DNA of 12,703 nucleotides from Patescibacteria group bacterium UBA6164 (GTDB taxonomy: Bacteria > Patescibacteriota > Gracilibacteria > BD1-5 > UBA6164), in the NCBI GenBank assembly GCA_002422305.1, contig DIUG01000054.1, positions 1-12,703 on the forward strand, read 5' to 3'. Shown one piece after another: positions 1-9,090 of this stretch (positions within the stretch are counted from its first letter, which is position 1; every line of letters starts with the position of its first letter). The notes under the pieces are model-generated. The model was not told where the DNA came from, made no database searches, and saw only the letters and a program-made list of their open reading frames with translations. Made by a program: the position numbers and the translations under genes.

Positions 1-16
1 CAAAATGTTTTGACAT
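1..16 (-). CDS. possible 5' end of a further leftward gene (edge-truncated)
   Basis: On the minus strand an ATG at position 16 opens a frame (M-S-K-H-F) that runs off the left edge. An AAGG sequence sits 4 nt upstream, a weak and rather close Shine-Dalgarno-like match. It follows the end of the preceding reading frame by 32 bp and would continue the leftward run from lysS. Only five codons are visible, so no product can be named and the call could be chance. Confidence 0.2.
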
Positions 17-48
17 ACTACCTTATTAGAAGTTATATTTTTAAGTTT

Positions 49-210
49 TTAATTATCTTTATAAATTAATGACATTACAAGATTTATAAAATCTAAATCA
101 CTTTTTCAATTTTCAAAATAAAATCAAAATTCAACTATATCTCATTCTATTTCAAAAATATATCTTAAATTATCATTTGAAACATATGAATATAAATTTA
201 ATCATTTGTA
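49..210 (-). pseudogene. out-of-frame C-terminal continuation of gene A
   Basis: Just past the stop of gene A, and overlapping its last four codons, a 53-codon frame stays open to a TAA at 49-51 when TGA is read as Gly. Its composition looks like real protein: it is rich in aromatic and acidic residues, with segments such as NLYSYVSNDNLRYIFEIEGD and FGFYFENGKSDLDF, and four TGA glycines. It has no ATG near its beginning; the only internal ATG is close to the end. It is shifted by one base (-1) relative to gene A. The simplest reading is that gene A was once about 50 residues longer and a one-base indel near 200-213 cut it. A sequencing error or recoding would look the same. No function is recognised. 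Confidence 0.45.
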
Positions 211-980
211 TTAGTAGGACCTATTATTGGATATTCAAGTGTATAGTTAATTAAATCATTAAATTTTATTTTTAATTTTCTATCAAGTTCTATTCAGCAT
301 TCAGGACAATTATGTTTTTCATAATAATCTTTTAAAGCTATTGATCCTCTCGCTATTGATAAACTCCATCAATTAAGTTGATTTACATAAATATAATCTC
401 ATTTGATAGAATCATATGAATATAATTTATTTCACATATTTATTATTTTTGAAATATTATTTTTTTTATTTAATAAATATGTGATAATTTGTCAACCTCA
501 GTCACACAATCAAGAACTTACATTAAATAATAGATAAATATCATTTTCTCAAATTATATCTGTTGCAAAATAATATCTATCTTCATAACATTTTAAATAA
601 TTAGATTTTTTTAATTTTTCTCAATAAATATTATTATCATTCATATATATAGCTCAATTTACTATACTATATATATTAGTATATCTATTTAAAATCTTAT
701 CTAAATCCTTCTCAAAATTATTATCAAGAGAATAAGCTACTTGTTTTAATATACTACTAACTCTTATATTACTTTTATGTTTTAAAGCTAAATTATTAAT
801 AGAGCTAATAAGTGTTGTTCTAAATCTTTCTCATCTTTGAGATATAACTTGCTCTACTTTATTTGTTAGAACTTCTACTAATTGTTTATCTTTAGCTGTA
901 AAGTTATAATTTGCTGATACTAAAACTGTTGTAAATAATAGTGCTATAAATGTCACTAATGTTAAAAATGTTTTTTTCAT
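198..980 (-). CDS. gene A: exported protein with duplicated N-terminal module (260 aa)
   Basis: The frame is read with 11 or more internal TGA codons as Gly. The N-terminus (MKKTFLTLVTFIALLFTTVL then VSA) is a classic signal peptide, so the product should be exported or lipid-free surface associated; there is no lipobox Cys. Residues about 25-97 form a charged, helix-rich domain containing DKQLVEVLTNKVEQVISQR, almost identical to gene B. Residues about 98-260 differ from B: they are aromatic-rich and probably beta-structured, with a glycine cluster (CDGGGQ) and a CPEC pair at residues 225/228 that could bind metal or form a disulfide. The ATG at 980 is preceded in frame by TAA two codons upstream, which fixes the start. 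It lies 57 bp beyond gene B's stop and is probably cotranscribed with lysS and B. The C-terminus is probably truncated (see 49-210). I recognise no named family. Confidence 0.8.
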
Positions 981-1039
981 ATATTAAAATATAAAAATAT
1001 AAAATAACTTGAGTTTTAAAGAGTTTTCTTTCTCGTTTT
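691..1039 (-). repeat. 349-bp direct repeat, copy 1 (leader + 5' part of gene A)
   Basis: This segment matches 1774-2122 in the same orientation at a constant offset of 1083 bp. I counted eight substitutions and no indels by eye, about 97.7% identity. It covers 59 bp of upstream leader, the signal peptide and the helical domain of gene A. Similarity stops sharply on both sides: at the coding end the proteins diverge right after KILN, and at the leader end the repeat stops inside gene B's stop codon. Confidence 0.93.
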
Positions 1040-2126
1040 AAAGATTTTTGATAAATACAAGCGATAAATCTTTTAAATCATAAATCAATAATTTTTTAAT
1101 AGCCCCTCCATTAGCATTATATATTTTTGCCTTTACATAAATATAATTATCATCTACATATCATGATAATATATCATAATCATTAATTTTTTTAGTTTTT
1201 GGAAAACTTCATTTTATTGTAATATATAATCATCATTCAGAAAAATATCAATTTTGTAGTCAATATATAAATTGAGATCTATCTTTAGTCCATGTATTCA
1301 TAGAAACTCATCAAACTATATCTAAAAATACTTTTCCAGTTTTCACATCTACTAATTTACTAGAAGTTCATCAGTAACCTCAAATGGTATATAATATGTA
1401 ATATCAACTTGGTGAAAATCAAAGAAACTCAGAAAAATCTCTAGCCATTATACAATCTCAATCAGATGGTTTTAATAATATATTATTATATCATTTACAC
1501 CCTCACTTTTTTATTTCATCTAAATATCTTTTTCTTTCCGTTTCATTATAAACTCAAGGAAGTTCATATTTCTTACCATCAATAGTAATAATGATTTTAT
1601 CAGTATTTAGTTTATAATCTTTTACTGGAAAATATTCAGCTTTAAAATTTCATTGATTTAAAGAAGAAGTATTTCTACTATAATTTATATTTTCTAAATT
1701 TTCTAGTTTTTTAGTAATAGTATTTATTTGAGAAATAGAAAAAAGTTGATTATTATCTTTATCTAAATTATTTAAAATCTTATCTAAATCCTTCTCAAAA
1801 TTATTATCAAGAGAATAAGCTACTTGTTTTAATATACTACTAACTCTTATATTACTTTTATGTTTTAAAGCTAGATTATTAATAGAGCTAATTAGTGTTG
1901 TTCTAAATCTTTCTCATCTTTGAGATATAACTTGCTCTACTTTATTTGTTAGAACTTCTACTAATTGTTTATCTTTAGTAGTAAGGTTATAATTTGCTGA
2001 TACTAAAACTGTTGTAAATAATAGTACTATAAATGTCACTAATGTTAAAAATGTTTTTTTTATATAATAAAATATAAAAATATAAAATAACTTGAGTTTT
2101 AAAGAGTTTTCTTTCTCGTTTTTCAT
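1038..2126 (-). CDS. gene B: exported or membrane-anchored protein, paralogous N-terminus to gene A (362 aa)
   Basis: Read with TGA as Gly. Residues about 22-118 repeat gene A's signal peptide and helical domain almost exactly. The remainder is different: a low-complexity Asn/Ser-rich linker, then a probable beta-rich domain with many glycines and short strand-like repeats (YYILYTIGGYGG, KLVDVKTGKVFLDI, NYIYVKAKIYNANGG), loosely reminiscent of beta-propeller blades; this is inference only. The codon matching gene A's ATG is ATA here, and the TAA two codons upstream is TAT, so the nearest usable ATG is at 2126. That adds 21 residues (M-K-N-E-K-E-N...) ahead of the signal sequence. Use of the ATA at 2063 would give 341 aa instead. 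The gene starts 27 bp after lysS. No known family is recognised. Confidence 0.78.
1774..2122 (-). repeat. 349-bp direct repeat, copy 2 (leader + 5' part of gene B)
   Basis: Partner of 691-1039. The substitutions include C to T at 2061, which turns the start ATG into ATA, and T to A at 2067, which turns the upstream in-frame stop TAA into TAT. The remaining differences cause few amino-acid changes (for example N-F-T-A-K to N-L-T-T-K). The low divergence means recent duplication or ongoing gene conversion. Confidence 0.93.
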
Positions 2127-2153
2127 TATAGAGAATTTTTCTTAAATAACTTT

Positions 2154-3743
2154 TTAAATATTATCTGTATAATTTTTCTCACTTTTCATAAGTGGGAAAA
2201 GTACAACATCTCTCAAATTTTCTTGTTCAGTAAGTAATGATACTATTCTATCTATTCACATACCAAAACCTGATTGACAAGGCATACCATATTCCATAGC
2301 AAGTACAAAATCATCATCTCATGAAGTAGCTTCTTCATCTCATTTTTCAATAGCTCCAGATTGTGCATTAAAATTATCTTGTTGTATTTTTGGATCTACT
2401 AACTCACTATATGCTTTTAATACTTCCCAACCATTTACTAGTAATTGAAATTGTTCTACCATATTCTCATCCATATCAGATTGACGAGCAAGAGGTTGCA
2501 TTAATTTAGGATAATTATAAATAAAAGTTGGTCATATAATACTTGGTCTTAATACTTTTTTATATATATAATCAATAAGGGTAGGAACCACCATTTTATC
2601 CATTCATTCAAAATGAATTCATTTATTTTTTATATCAGCAATCAATCTCTCTTCTTCTCATTCTTTATATGAAGTAATATCTAGTCAAGAAGCTTTATTT
2701 ACTCATTCTATATAATCTATTCTTTTCCATGGTGTAGTAAAATTCACCATTCTAGGATTTCAATCTTTATCTTTGATCTCTACTTCTTTATTTATATTTA
2801 AAGTATTGAAAATATAATCAAACATTTCTTCTGTAAACTTCATATTATCTTCATAATTCCACCATGCTGCATAGTGTTCTATTGCTGTAAATTCTTGCAT
2901 ATGACTAGGATCACTTCATTCATTTCTAAAATTTTTACCTATTTCAAAAACTCTTTCAAATCTACCAACTGTTGCTTTTTTTAATGAAGTTTCAGGAGCA
3001 ATTCTCAAAAAATAATCTTCATCAAAATCATTATGATGAGTAATAAATGGCTTAGCTGCAGCTCAAGAAGCTGAACTACCTAAAACAGGAGTTTCAATTT
3101 CTATAAAATCATTTTTCCAATAAAATTCTCTAACTGCTTTTACAAAATCACTTCTAAATTTAAATCTATTATAACTATCTTCATTCATAATCAAATCAAG
3201 ATATCTTTGTCTATAAATAGTTTCTTTATCATGTAATCAGTGGAATTTTTCAGGTAATGGTCTAACAGCTTTACTAAGTATTTGAAATTCTTTTACAAAT
3301 ATAGTTAATTCTCCGTGTTTTGTTAAAAATAAATCTCATATTACTCATATAATATCTCATACTTGGCAAAATTTTTCAGCTAATTTAAATGAAGTCTTCT
3401 CTTCTCAAGCTAATTCTATACTTTTTACTATTTTTCTACCAGTATTAAAATTTACTTTGTCTTTCATGAAACATATTTGTATATCTCAAGTATGATCTCT
3501 CAATTTAGAAAATATAAGTTTTCACATACCTCTGCTTTGAAGTATTCTACCAGCTGTTTTAAATTCTCATACTGAACCATGTTCCATTAAAAAATCCACT
3601 TCTTTTAGGTATTTTTCAGAAGTTTCTCTTATTTTATTAATATCTTGTTTTCCTCTATAATTATTTGCATAACAAATAATTCATGCTTCTTTTAAATCTT
3701 GTATCTTTTGTTGTCTATCAATAGACTCTTTTGAGTAATCCAT
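2154..3743 (-). CDS. lysS: lysyl-tRNA synthetase, class II (529 aa)
   Basis: Catalyses ATP-dependent charging of tRNA-Lys with lysine in the cytoplasm. The protein has the expected two-part layout. The N-terminal OB-fold anticodon-binding domain (about residues 55-150) includes GRILQSRGMGKLIFSKLRD. The class II catalytic core follows, with motif 1 near KNDFIEIETPVL, PFITHHN and YFLRIAPE, motif 2 FERVFEIGKNFRNEG from residue 262, and motif 3 GFGMGIDRIVSLLT with G496-I-D-R499, then LRDVVLFPLM. The length is close to the usual 490-530. The motif 3 Gly of GIDR and the motif 2 Gly of RNEG are both TGA codons, while Trp residues use TGG. I counted about 21 of 35 glycines as TGA. The motif 2 downstream segment (EHYAAWWNYED) departs from the usual EFYxAYADY. 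There is no Shine-Dalgarno; the leader just before ATG is A/T only. The gene heads the leftward run with B and A. Confidence 0.96.
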
Positions 3744-3937
3744 TTTATTTTATATTAATTATGTAAATATACTATTTTTATACTTATAAAGCCTAAAAAT
3801 GCAAGATTTTTATTAAATTTATGACATTTCTCTTTTTTTACTAAATTTTTTTTGTATTAAGAAAAATGAATATTTTTTAGTTCCAAAAATACAATATATA
3901 ATACTAAAAAAAATTTATGATTTATTCTTATTTATAG

Positions 3938-3965
3938 ACTATAAATACCACATTACTTTTGTCAA
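3938..3965 (-). promoter_or_regulatory. candidate promoter for lysS-B-A
   Basis: On the minus strand TTGACA (3965-3960) is followed after 16 bp by TATAGT (3943-3938), a good sigma70-type pair. It lies about 195 bp upstream of the lysS ATG, giving a long AT-rich leader in which I see no T-box or other riboswitch. In such AT-rich DNA a nearer promoter cannot be excluded. Confidence 0.45.
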
Positions 3966-3974
3966 CACATATAT

Positions 3975-4004
3975 TTTTCATAATTAGCTTTTTTATGATA
4001 AAAT
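3975..4004 (+). promoter_or_regulatory. weak candidate promoter for the ATPase cluster
   Basis: TTTTCA (3975-3980) and TAAAAT (3999-4004) are separated by 18 bp and end 29 bp before the ATG at 4034. The match is imperfect. It is placed here because it fits the divergent gap and the distance to the start codon. Confidence 0.25.
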
Positions 4005-4033
4005 ATTATTAATTATATTTAATTACTTTATAA

Positions 4034-6823
4034 ATGAGAAAAATATATTTTTTAATAATATTATATTATTCGCAAGTAAATCTTAGTTTTGCCAAAACCA
4101 CAACATTAATTAATCGTGGTGAAATAAATAATAGAAATAATGTAAATAATAAACCTGTGAATTGAAATGAAGAATGATTTTTAGATTCTAGTTTTAATTT
4201 ATTAATGGATATTTGATTTTATGTATTATACATAATAATAATAATTGTTTGTTTTTATGTATCTTTAAAAATAATTAGATTCTTATTTGAACTTTATTAT
4301 TCAAAAAATCTTAGATATTTGAAAATTACTGTTCCTAGAGCAGATTCAAAACTAGATAAAGAAAAAGAAACAAAAAAAGATTTTAAAGAAAAAATTTGAT
4401 CAATGAGTATGTTTTATAAAGCTGTTCATAAATTAGCTGAAGCTTGATTAAAAGATACATTTTTAAATTTTATATTTAAACACTCAAAAATTTCTCTAGA
4501 ATTGGTTTTTGAAAATAATGAAGTAACTTTTTATATGGTTACATATAAATGATATGTTAATCTAATTTCTCAACATCTTACATCTATTTATACTGATGCT
4601 GAAATAATTATGATAGATAAAAAAAATTATATAGATATAAAACCTGAATGATATTCTATGAGATGAGCATCATTAAGTAAAGAAAATGATAATGTTTATC
4701 CTATTAGGACTTTTAAATATTTAGAAGATGATCCTATAAATAACTTTACAAATGTATTTTGATGATTATCAAAAGAAGATAAAGCTGTTTATCAAATAGT
4801 AATAAAACCAGATTTTAAATTTAATACTATAGCAAAAAAAGCAGCATGATTAGTTTCTAAATGAAAATATAAAAAAAGTAAAAAACATGTTTTTTGAATA
4901 CTTAGTATATTATGGAACCCTATAGTGGGAATAATACAATGACCTGATAGTATGGTTCAATCAAATAATGCTCCTTGAGCAAGTGAATGAGATGCATATA
5001 AAATATTTAATCAAGCAGAAACTGAAGCTCAAAAAATAATGTGAGAAGCCGCTTGACAACCATATTTTACTGCATCTATTAGAATACTTGTAAGTAGTAA
5101 AAATCATCAAAGTGCTGAAGATTGAGTACATGCTATTGTAGCAGCATCTTCTATTTTTACAGATGAATACAATAATTCGCTTGATAATCCACAAGTAAAA
5201 GAAGATGCTTTAGCTTTTATATTTACACCTCTTAGATATTTTTGATTTAAGTATAAACTTGTATGATTTTTTCAAAAAGTATCATATTTTTCTATAGATG
5301 AAGTATCTACATTATATCATCTACCAGATATAAATTACAATAAATCTCCTATTATAAAATGGTTAGAATATAAAAAATTATCAACTCCTCAAAATCTTAA
5401 ATTTCCAAAAATACCAACTATTTTAGAAGAAAAAGATATTAATTGAAATAGTGTTCAAATTCATAGACATTTATGAGGTTTTCCAGTATTTAAAGATTGA
5501 GTTCTTTTAGGTTTTAATGAGTATAGAAATAAAAAAACAGCTGTTTATTTTAATAGAAATGATAGATGAAGGCATCATTATATAATTTGAAAATCATGAG
5601 GATGAAAATCAGTATTTATATGATATTTGGCTAGACAAGATTTACGGAATGGTGATTGAATTTGTGTAATTGATCCACATGGAGATTTAGTTGATGATGT
5701 ACTAGATTTTGCACCAAAAGAAAGAGCAAAAGATATTATAGTATTTGATCCATCAGATACAGATAGGCCAATGTGACTTAATATGCTTGAGGTTATATCT
5801 ACAGATCCAGAAATAAGAAAAAGGGAAATGGATAGAGCAGCAATGGATGCTACTGAAATATTTATAAAAATATTTGGAGATGAGATTTTTTGACCTAGAA
5901 TACAACATTATTTTCGTAATGGTTGTTTAACTCTTATGGAAGATATAGAAGATTGATGAACTCTCATAGATGTACCTAGACTTTTTGTAGATGATGCTTT
6001 TATGAAATATAAAACATCAAAAATAAAAAATCCTGTAGTAAAATCTTTTTGGGATCATGAATATGCAAATACATGAGATAGAGAAAAACAAGAAATGATT
6101 CCTTATTTCAGTTCAAAATTCTGACCTTTTATTACAAATACTACTATTAGAAATATTATATGACAACCAAAATCTGCTTTTAATATAAGAGAAATAATGG
6201 ATAATAGAAAAGTATTATTAATAAATTTATCAAAAGGTAAAATTTGAGCATTAAATGCACAATTATTATGATTAATTTTTGTTTCAAAAGTAAATATGGC
6301 TGCAATGAGTAGGGCTGATATACCTCAAGAAGAAAGAAAAGATTTTTATATGTATGTAGATGAGTTTCAAAATTTTGCTACTGAAACTTTTTGAGAAATA
6401 TTATCAGAAGCTAGAAAATATCACTTAGCTTTGATTATGGCTCATCAATTTATTGCTCAAATATGATGAAGTGGAGCTAAAAAATGAGATAAACCATCTA
6501 TTAAAGATGCAGTATTTGGTAATGCCTGAACTATTATGAGTTTTAAGGTTGGTGCTGATGATGCTGAATATATGGAAAAAGAATATGCTCCTTTATTATC
6601 ACAACAAGATATTATATGAATAGCAAATTTTACAGCTTATTGTAAATTAAATATAGATAATGCTACAACTAGACCTTTTGATATAAAAACATTATGGGAT
6701 AATAACTATCAAAATAAAAAAATAGCAGAAATAATAAAAGAATATTCTAGAAAAAAATATGGTAGAAAGAAAAAATATGTAGATATGGAAATAGAAGCTA
6801 GACTTTGAATAAGTCCTGAATAA
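4034..6823 (+). CDS. membrane-anchored VirD4/TraG-like type IV secretion ATPase (929 aa)
   Basis: Expected to be a hexameric inner-membrane ATPase that drives DNA or protein transfer, related to type IV coupling proteins. Residues 1-22 resemble a signal sequence, and residues about 56-85 form a strong membrane helix (YVLYIIIIIVCFYV). A long N-terminal domain typical of CPR homologs follows. The motor domain then shows Walker A G519-K-S-G-G-G-K-S526, the DPHGD motif from D547, Walker B VDEFQNF from V775 (D776-E777), and a C-terminal MSFKVGADDAEYMEKEYAP segment common in this family. Three of the four Walker A glycines are TGA codons, the strongest proof of the code. It contains the only CGG codon noticed in the window (5645-5647). 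It leads a plus-strand cluster with the next two genes. HerA/FtsK-type motors are the alternative, but DPHGD plus VDEFQNF favours the VirD4-like CPR group. Confidence 0.9.
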
Positions 6824-6848
6824 ATAAAAAATAATATCTACCTTTACA

Positions 6849-6876
6849 AATAAAATTTTAATATTAAAATTTTATT
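6849..6876 (+). repeat. 28-nt perfect A/T palindrome between ATPase and TPR genes
   Basis: The 14-nt half AATAAAATTTTAAT is followed directly by its exact reverse complement. It lies in the 93-bp gap, 25 bp after the ATPase stop. It contains no G or C, so a hairpin would be weak. It could attenuate transcription, be a dyad operator, or simply reflect base composition. Confidence 0.4.
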
Positions 6877-6916
6877 AATTAAACTATAATTTATTTACAT
6901 AAGTAATAAATATAAA

Positions 6917-8506
6917 ATGAATAAAAAAAAATTAATAATACTTTCCTTAATATTATTTATTATATTAACTTCAGTAGTTATATATATAATAAAAATACAA
7001 ACTGTAGATGGAAATAAAAATATAAATAAATGAAATATTATTTTAAATGATGATTTAGATTATACTGAAAAAGAAACTAAAGAAGAAATTTTTATAGATA
7101 AAAAAGACAAAATAAATGATTTAAGAAAGAAAATGGCATTAAAATGATTAATATTAAAATGAGATATTAGTTTACAAAAATGAGATTATACTTCTGCTTT
7201 AGTAAAATATAAACAAATAAACAAGGAAATACCAAATGATAAAAGTATTATACTTAAATTATGAGATATAAATTATATATTAAAAAAATTTGATAATGCA
7301 TATATGTATTATTCTCAAATAAAAGATTATGACAAAATAGATAAAAATAAAATAGCTAAAACATTAATTTTTTCATCGGGTTTAAATAATGAAAAAATTA
7401 ATTATATAAATAATGAATTATTAACACTTTGATTAGATAAAGAAGAATTATTTTATTATAAAACTAGTTTAATTTGTGTTATGGATTTTGGTCAATGTAG
7501 AAAAGATTTTCATGATTATTTTGATATTGTAAAAAAACAAGAAAATAATACTTGAACTTGAGAAAATCAAACTGAAATAAAATTTAAAGATTTAATTAAA
7601 TTGCAAAAAGCAATTGAAAATTATGAAAATTTTCAATTAGATGATTTAAATTATAAATGAGCATTAATGGCTTGAGCTTTTTTTGAAAATTGATTATATC
7701 CTATTGCTATTGAAACTTCAAAAAATATATTGAAAGAAAAAAATGATTACAAACCATTAATAAAGATAATAGCAAAAAGTTATTATGAATTATGAGATTA
7801 TATTCAAGCTAAATTATATTTAATAGAATATTCTAATTTAGTTAAAAATGATAAAGAAATAAGTTTTTTTCTTTGAGTAGTTTATGAAAAATTAAATGAA
7901 TATATTTTAAGTACTATTCATTTTAATAATGCTATTAAAAATTGATATGGTGATACTTTAGATTTATATAAAAGAATTATATATAATTATTATGAATTAG
8001 GTGATATAGATAAAATGCTTGAAACATTTAAATTAATAATAAAAGAACATAAAGATAAACTAACAATAAATGATTATAATTTAGCTATTTATTATAACAT
8101 AATAAATAATAAAATAAAAGATGCAAAAGAATATACAAATGAAGCAATAAAAAAATATCCTGAAACAGAAATATTTAATTGATATATGTGATGGATATTA
8201 ATGGATGAAATAAATAGAAAAATAAATAAAAAATCAATTAATTCTATATTTTCAAATAATGATAATGAAAATAATAAAAAAATATTAGTAAATAATTATA
8301 TTGAAGCTGAAAAATATATAGATAAATGACTTGAAATAAATGATAAAAATCCTATGCTTAATTTTATAAAATGAAAATTAGAGGTAAATAAATGAGAACC
8401 TAAAAAAGCTTTTTTATTTTTTGTAAAAACAAATTCACTAGATTCTAATTGAGATTTTTGACAAATGGCTAGAGAAGAAATAAAAAATATGGAAAATAAA
8501 AATTAA
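6917..8506 (+). CDS. membrane-anchored TPR-repeat protein (529 aa)
   Basis: One N-terminal membrane helix (residues about 5-24, LIILSLILFIILTSVVIYII) is followed by a long, Lys/Asn/Ile-rich helical protein. Degenerate tetratricopeptide repeats can be seen, for example GDISLQKGDYTSALVKYKQI near residues 79-100, GDINYILKKFDNAYMYYSQI soon after, and further ones in the middle (YYELGDYIQAKLYLIEYSNL) and the C-terminal half (YIEAEKYIDKGLEINDKNPM). TPR arrays act as protein-binding scaffolds, here most likely on the outer face of the membrane with a short N-in anchor. The gene lies between a secretion ATPase and an unknown protein and may assemble or brace that machine; that is inference. No Shine-Dalgarno is seen. 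The start is the only ATG that keeps the membrane helix at the N-terminus. Confidence 0.82.
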
Positions 8507-8515
8507 AAAGGATTA

Positions 8516-8535
8516 TAAAATAAAATAAAATAAAA
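8516..8535 (+). repeat. (TAAAA)x4 tandem repeat just upstream of the 179-aa gene
   Basis: Four exact TAAAA pentamers end 2 bp before the ATG at 8538. An AAGGA sequence (8508-8512) lies 25 nt upstream of that ATG, with the pentamers in between. Copy-number slippage here would change the leader length, but the low-complexity background makes a functional role uncertain. Confidence 0.5.
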
Positions 8536-8537
8536 TT

Positions 8538-9077
8538 ATGAGTATTGAAAATAATAATAATTCTTGAACTTTAGATAAAAAAAAGTTATTAGATGACTTG
8601 GTTATTAATATAGTAAGAAAATTTTGAATAGAAAAAAGTAAGGTTATAGAATTAATAAATAAAGAAACAATTTTATGATTAGATTGATTAAAAAAAGAAT
8701 TAATTAATCAAAATAATAAACTAGATAATTCTGATTTAGAAAAATTGTTTTTTACGATAAATTGAGCCCATGAATTAATAAAAAATTATTCTAAAATAGA
8801 AATAAAGACTCTTAAAGAAGATGTTGAAAAAATTATAAATATAGAAGATTTTAAAAATAGATTAGAAGAATATTTACCAGCAAATTTATTACAAAAAGCA
8901 AAAAATCCTAATAATATACATGAACATATTTTAGGATTTGCATTATGAAGTACCAATTCTATTTTAACAACAATAGAGTATTTATATAAAATATGAAAAT
9001 GAATAATTCAAACACCATATCATATATATATGATATTATTATGAAAAGCAAAAACTGATAGTTTTAATAATATATAA
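8538..9077 (+). CDS. unrecognised helical protein (179 aa)
   Basis: I do not recognise this family. The protein starts with a short polar Asn-rich stretch, is mostly charged amphipathic helix (DDLVINIVRKFGIEKSKVIELI; LKEDVEKIINIEDFKNRLEEYL), and ends with a less polar segment (residues about 140-172, LGSTNSILTTIEYLYKIGKG then IIQTPYHIYMILLGKA) that may associate with membrane. There are no cysteines and no catalytic motif that I can see. It starts 31 bp after the TPR gene and is probably cotranscribed with it and the ATPase, so an accessory role in the same envelope machine is possible. Its stop is 2 bp from the stop of the convergent yggS-like gene. TGA codons serve as Gly throughout (for example in NNSGTL). 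Confidence 0.75.
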
Positions 9078-9090
9078 TTTTAGTTATATA
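9071..9090. terminator. weak A/T stem-loop at the convergent gene junction
   Basis: TATATAA (9071-9077) and TTATATA (9084-9090) can pair across the 6-nt loop TTTTAG, exactly over the two facing stop codons. It has only 7 A/T pairs. Its position suits a bidirectional terminator, but the structure is too weak to be sure. Confidence 0.25.

Noticed and set aside
3744..3937. T-box or lysine riboswitch in the long lysS leader
   Set aside because: No conserved T-box sequence, specifier stem or lysine-riboswitch core could be found; the leader is nearly all A/T.
4961..5194. 77-codon open frame on the minus strand
   Set aside because: It lies wholly inside the plus-strand ATPase gene, uses TGA-free chance openness in an antisense frame, and encodes no recognisable domain.
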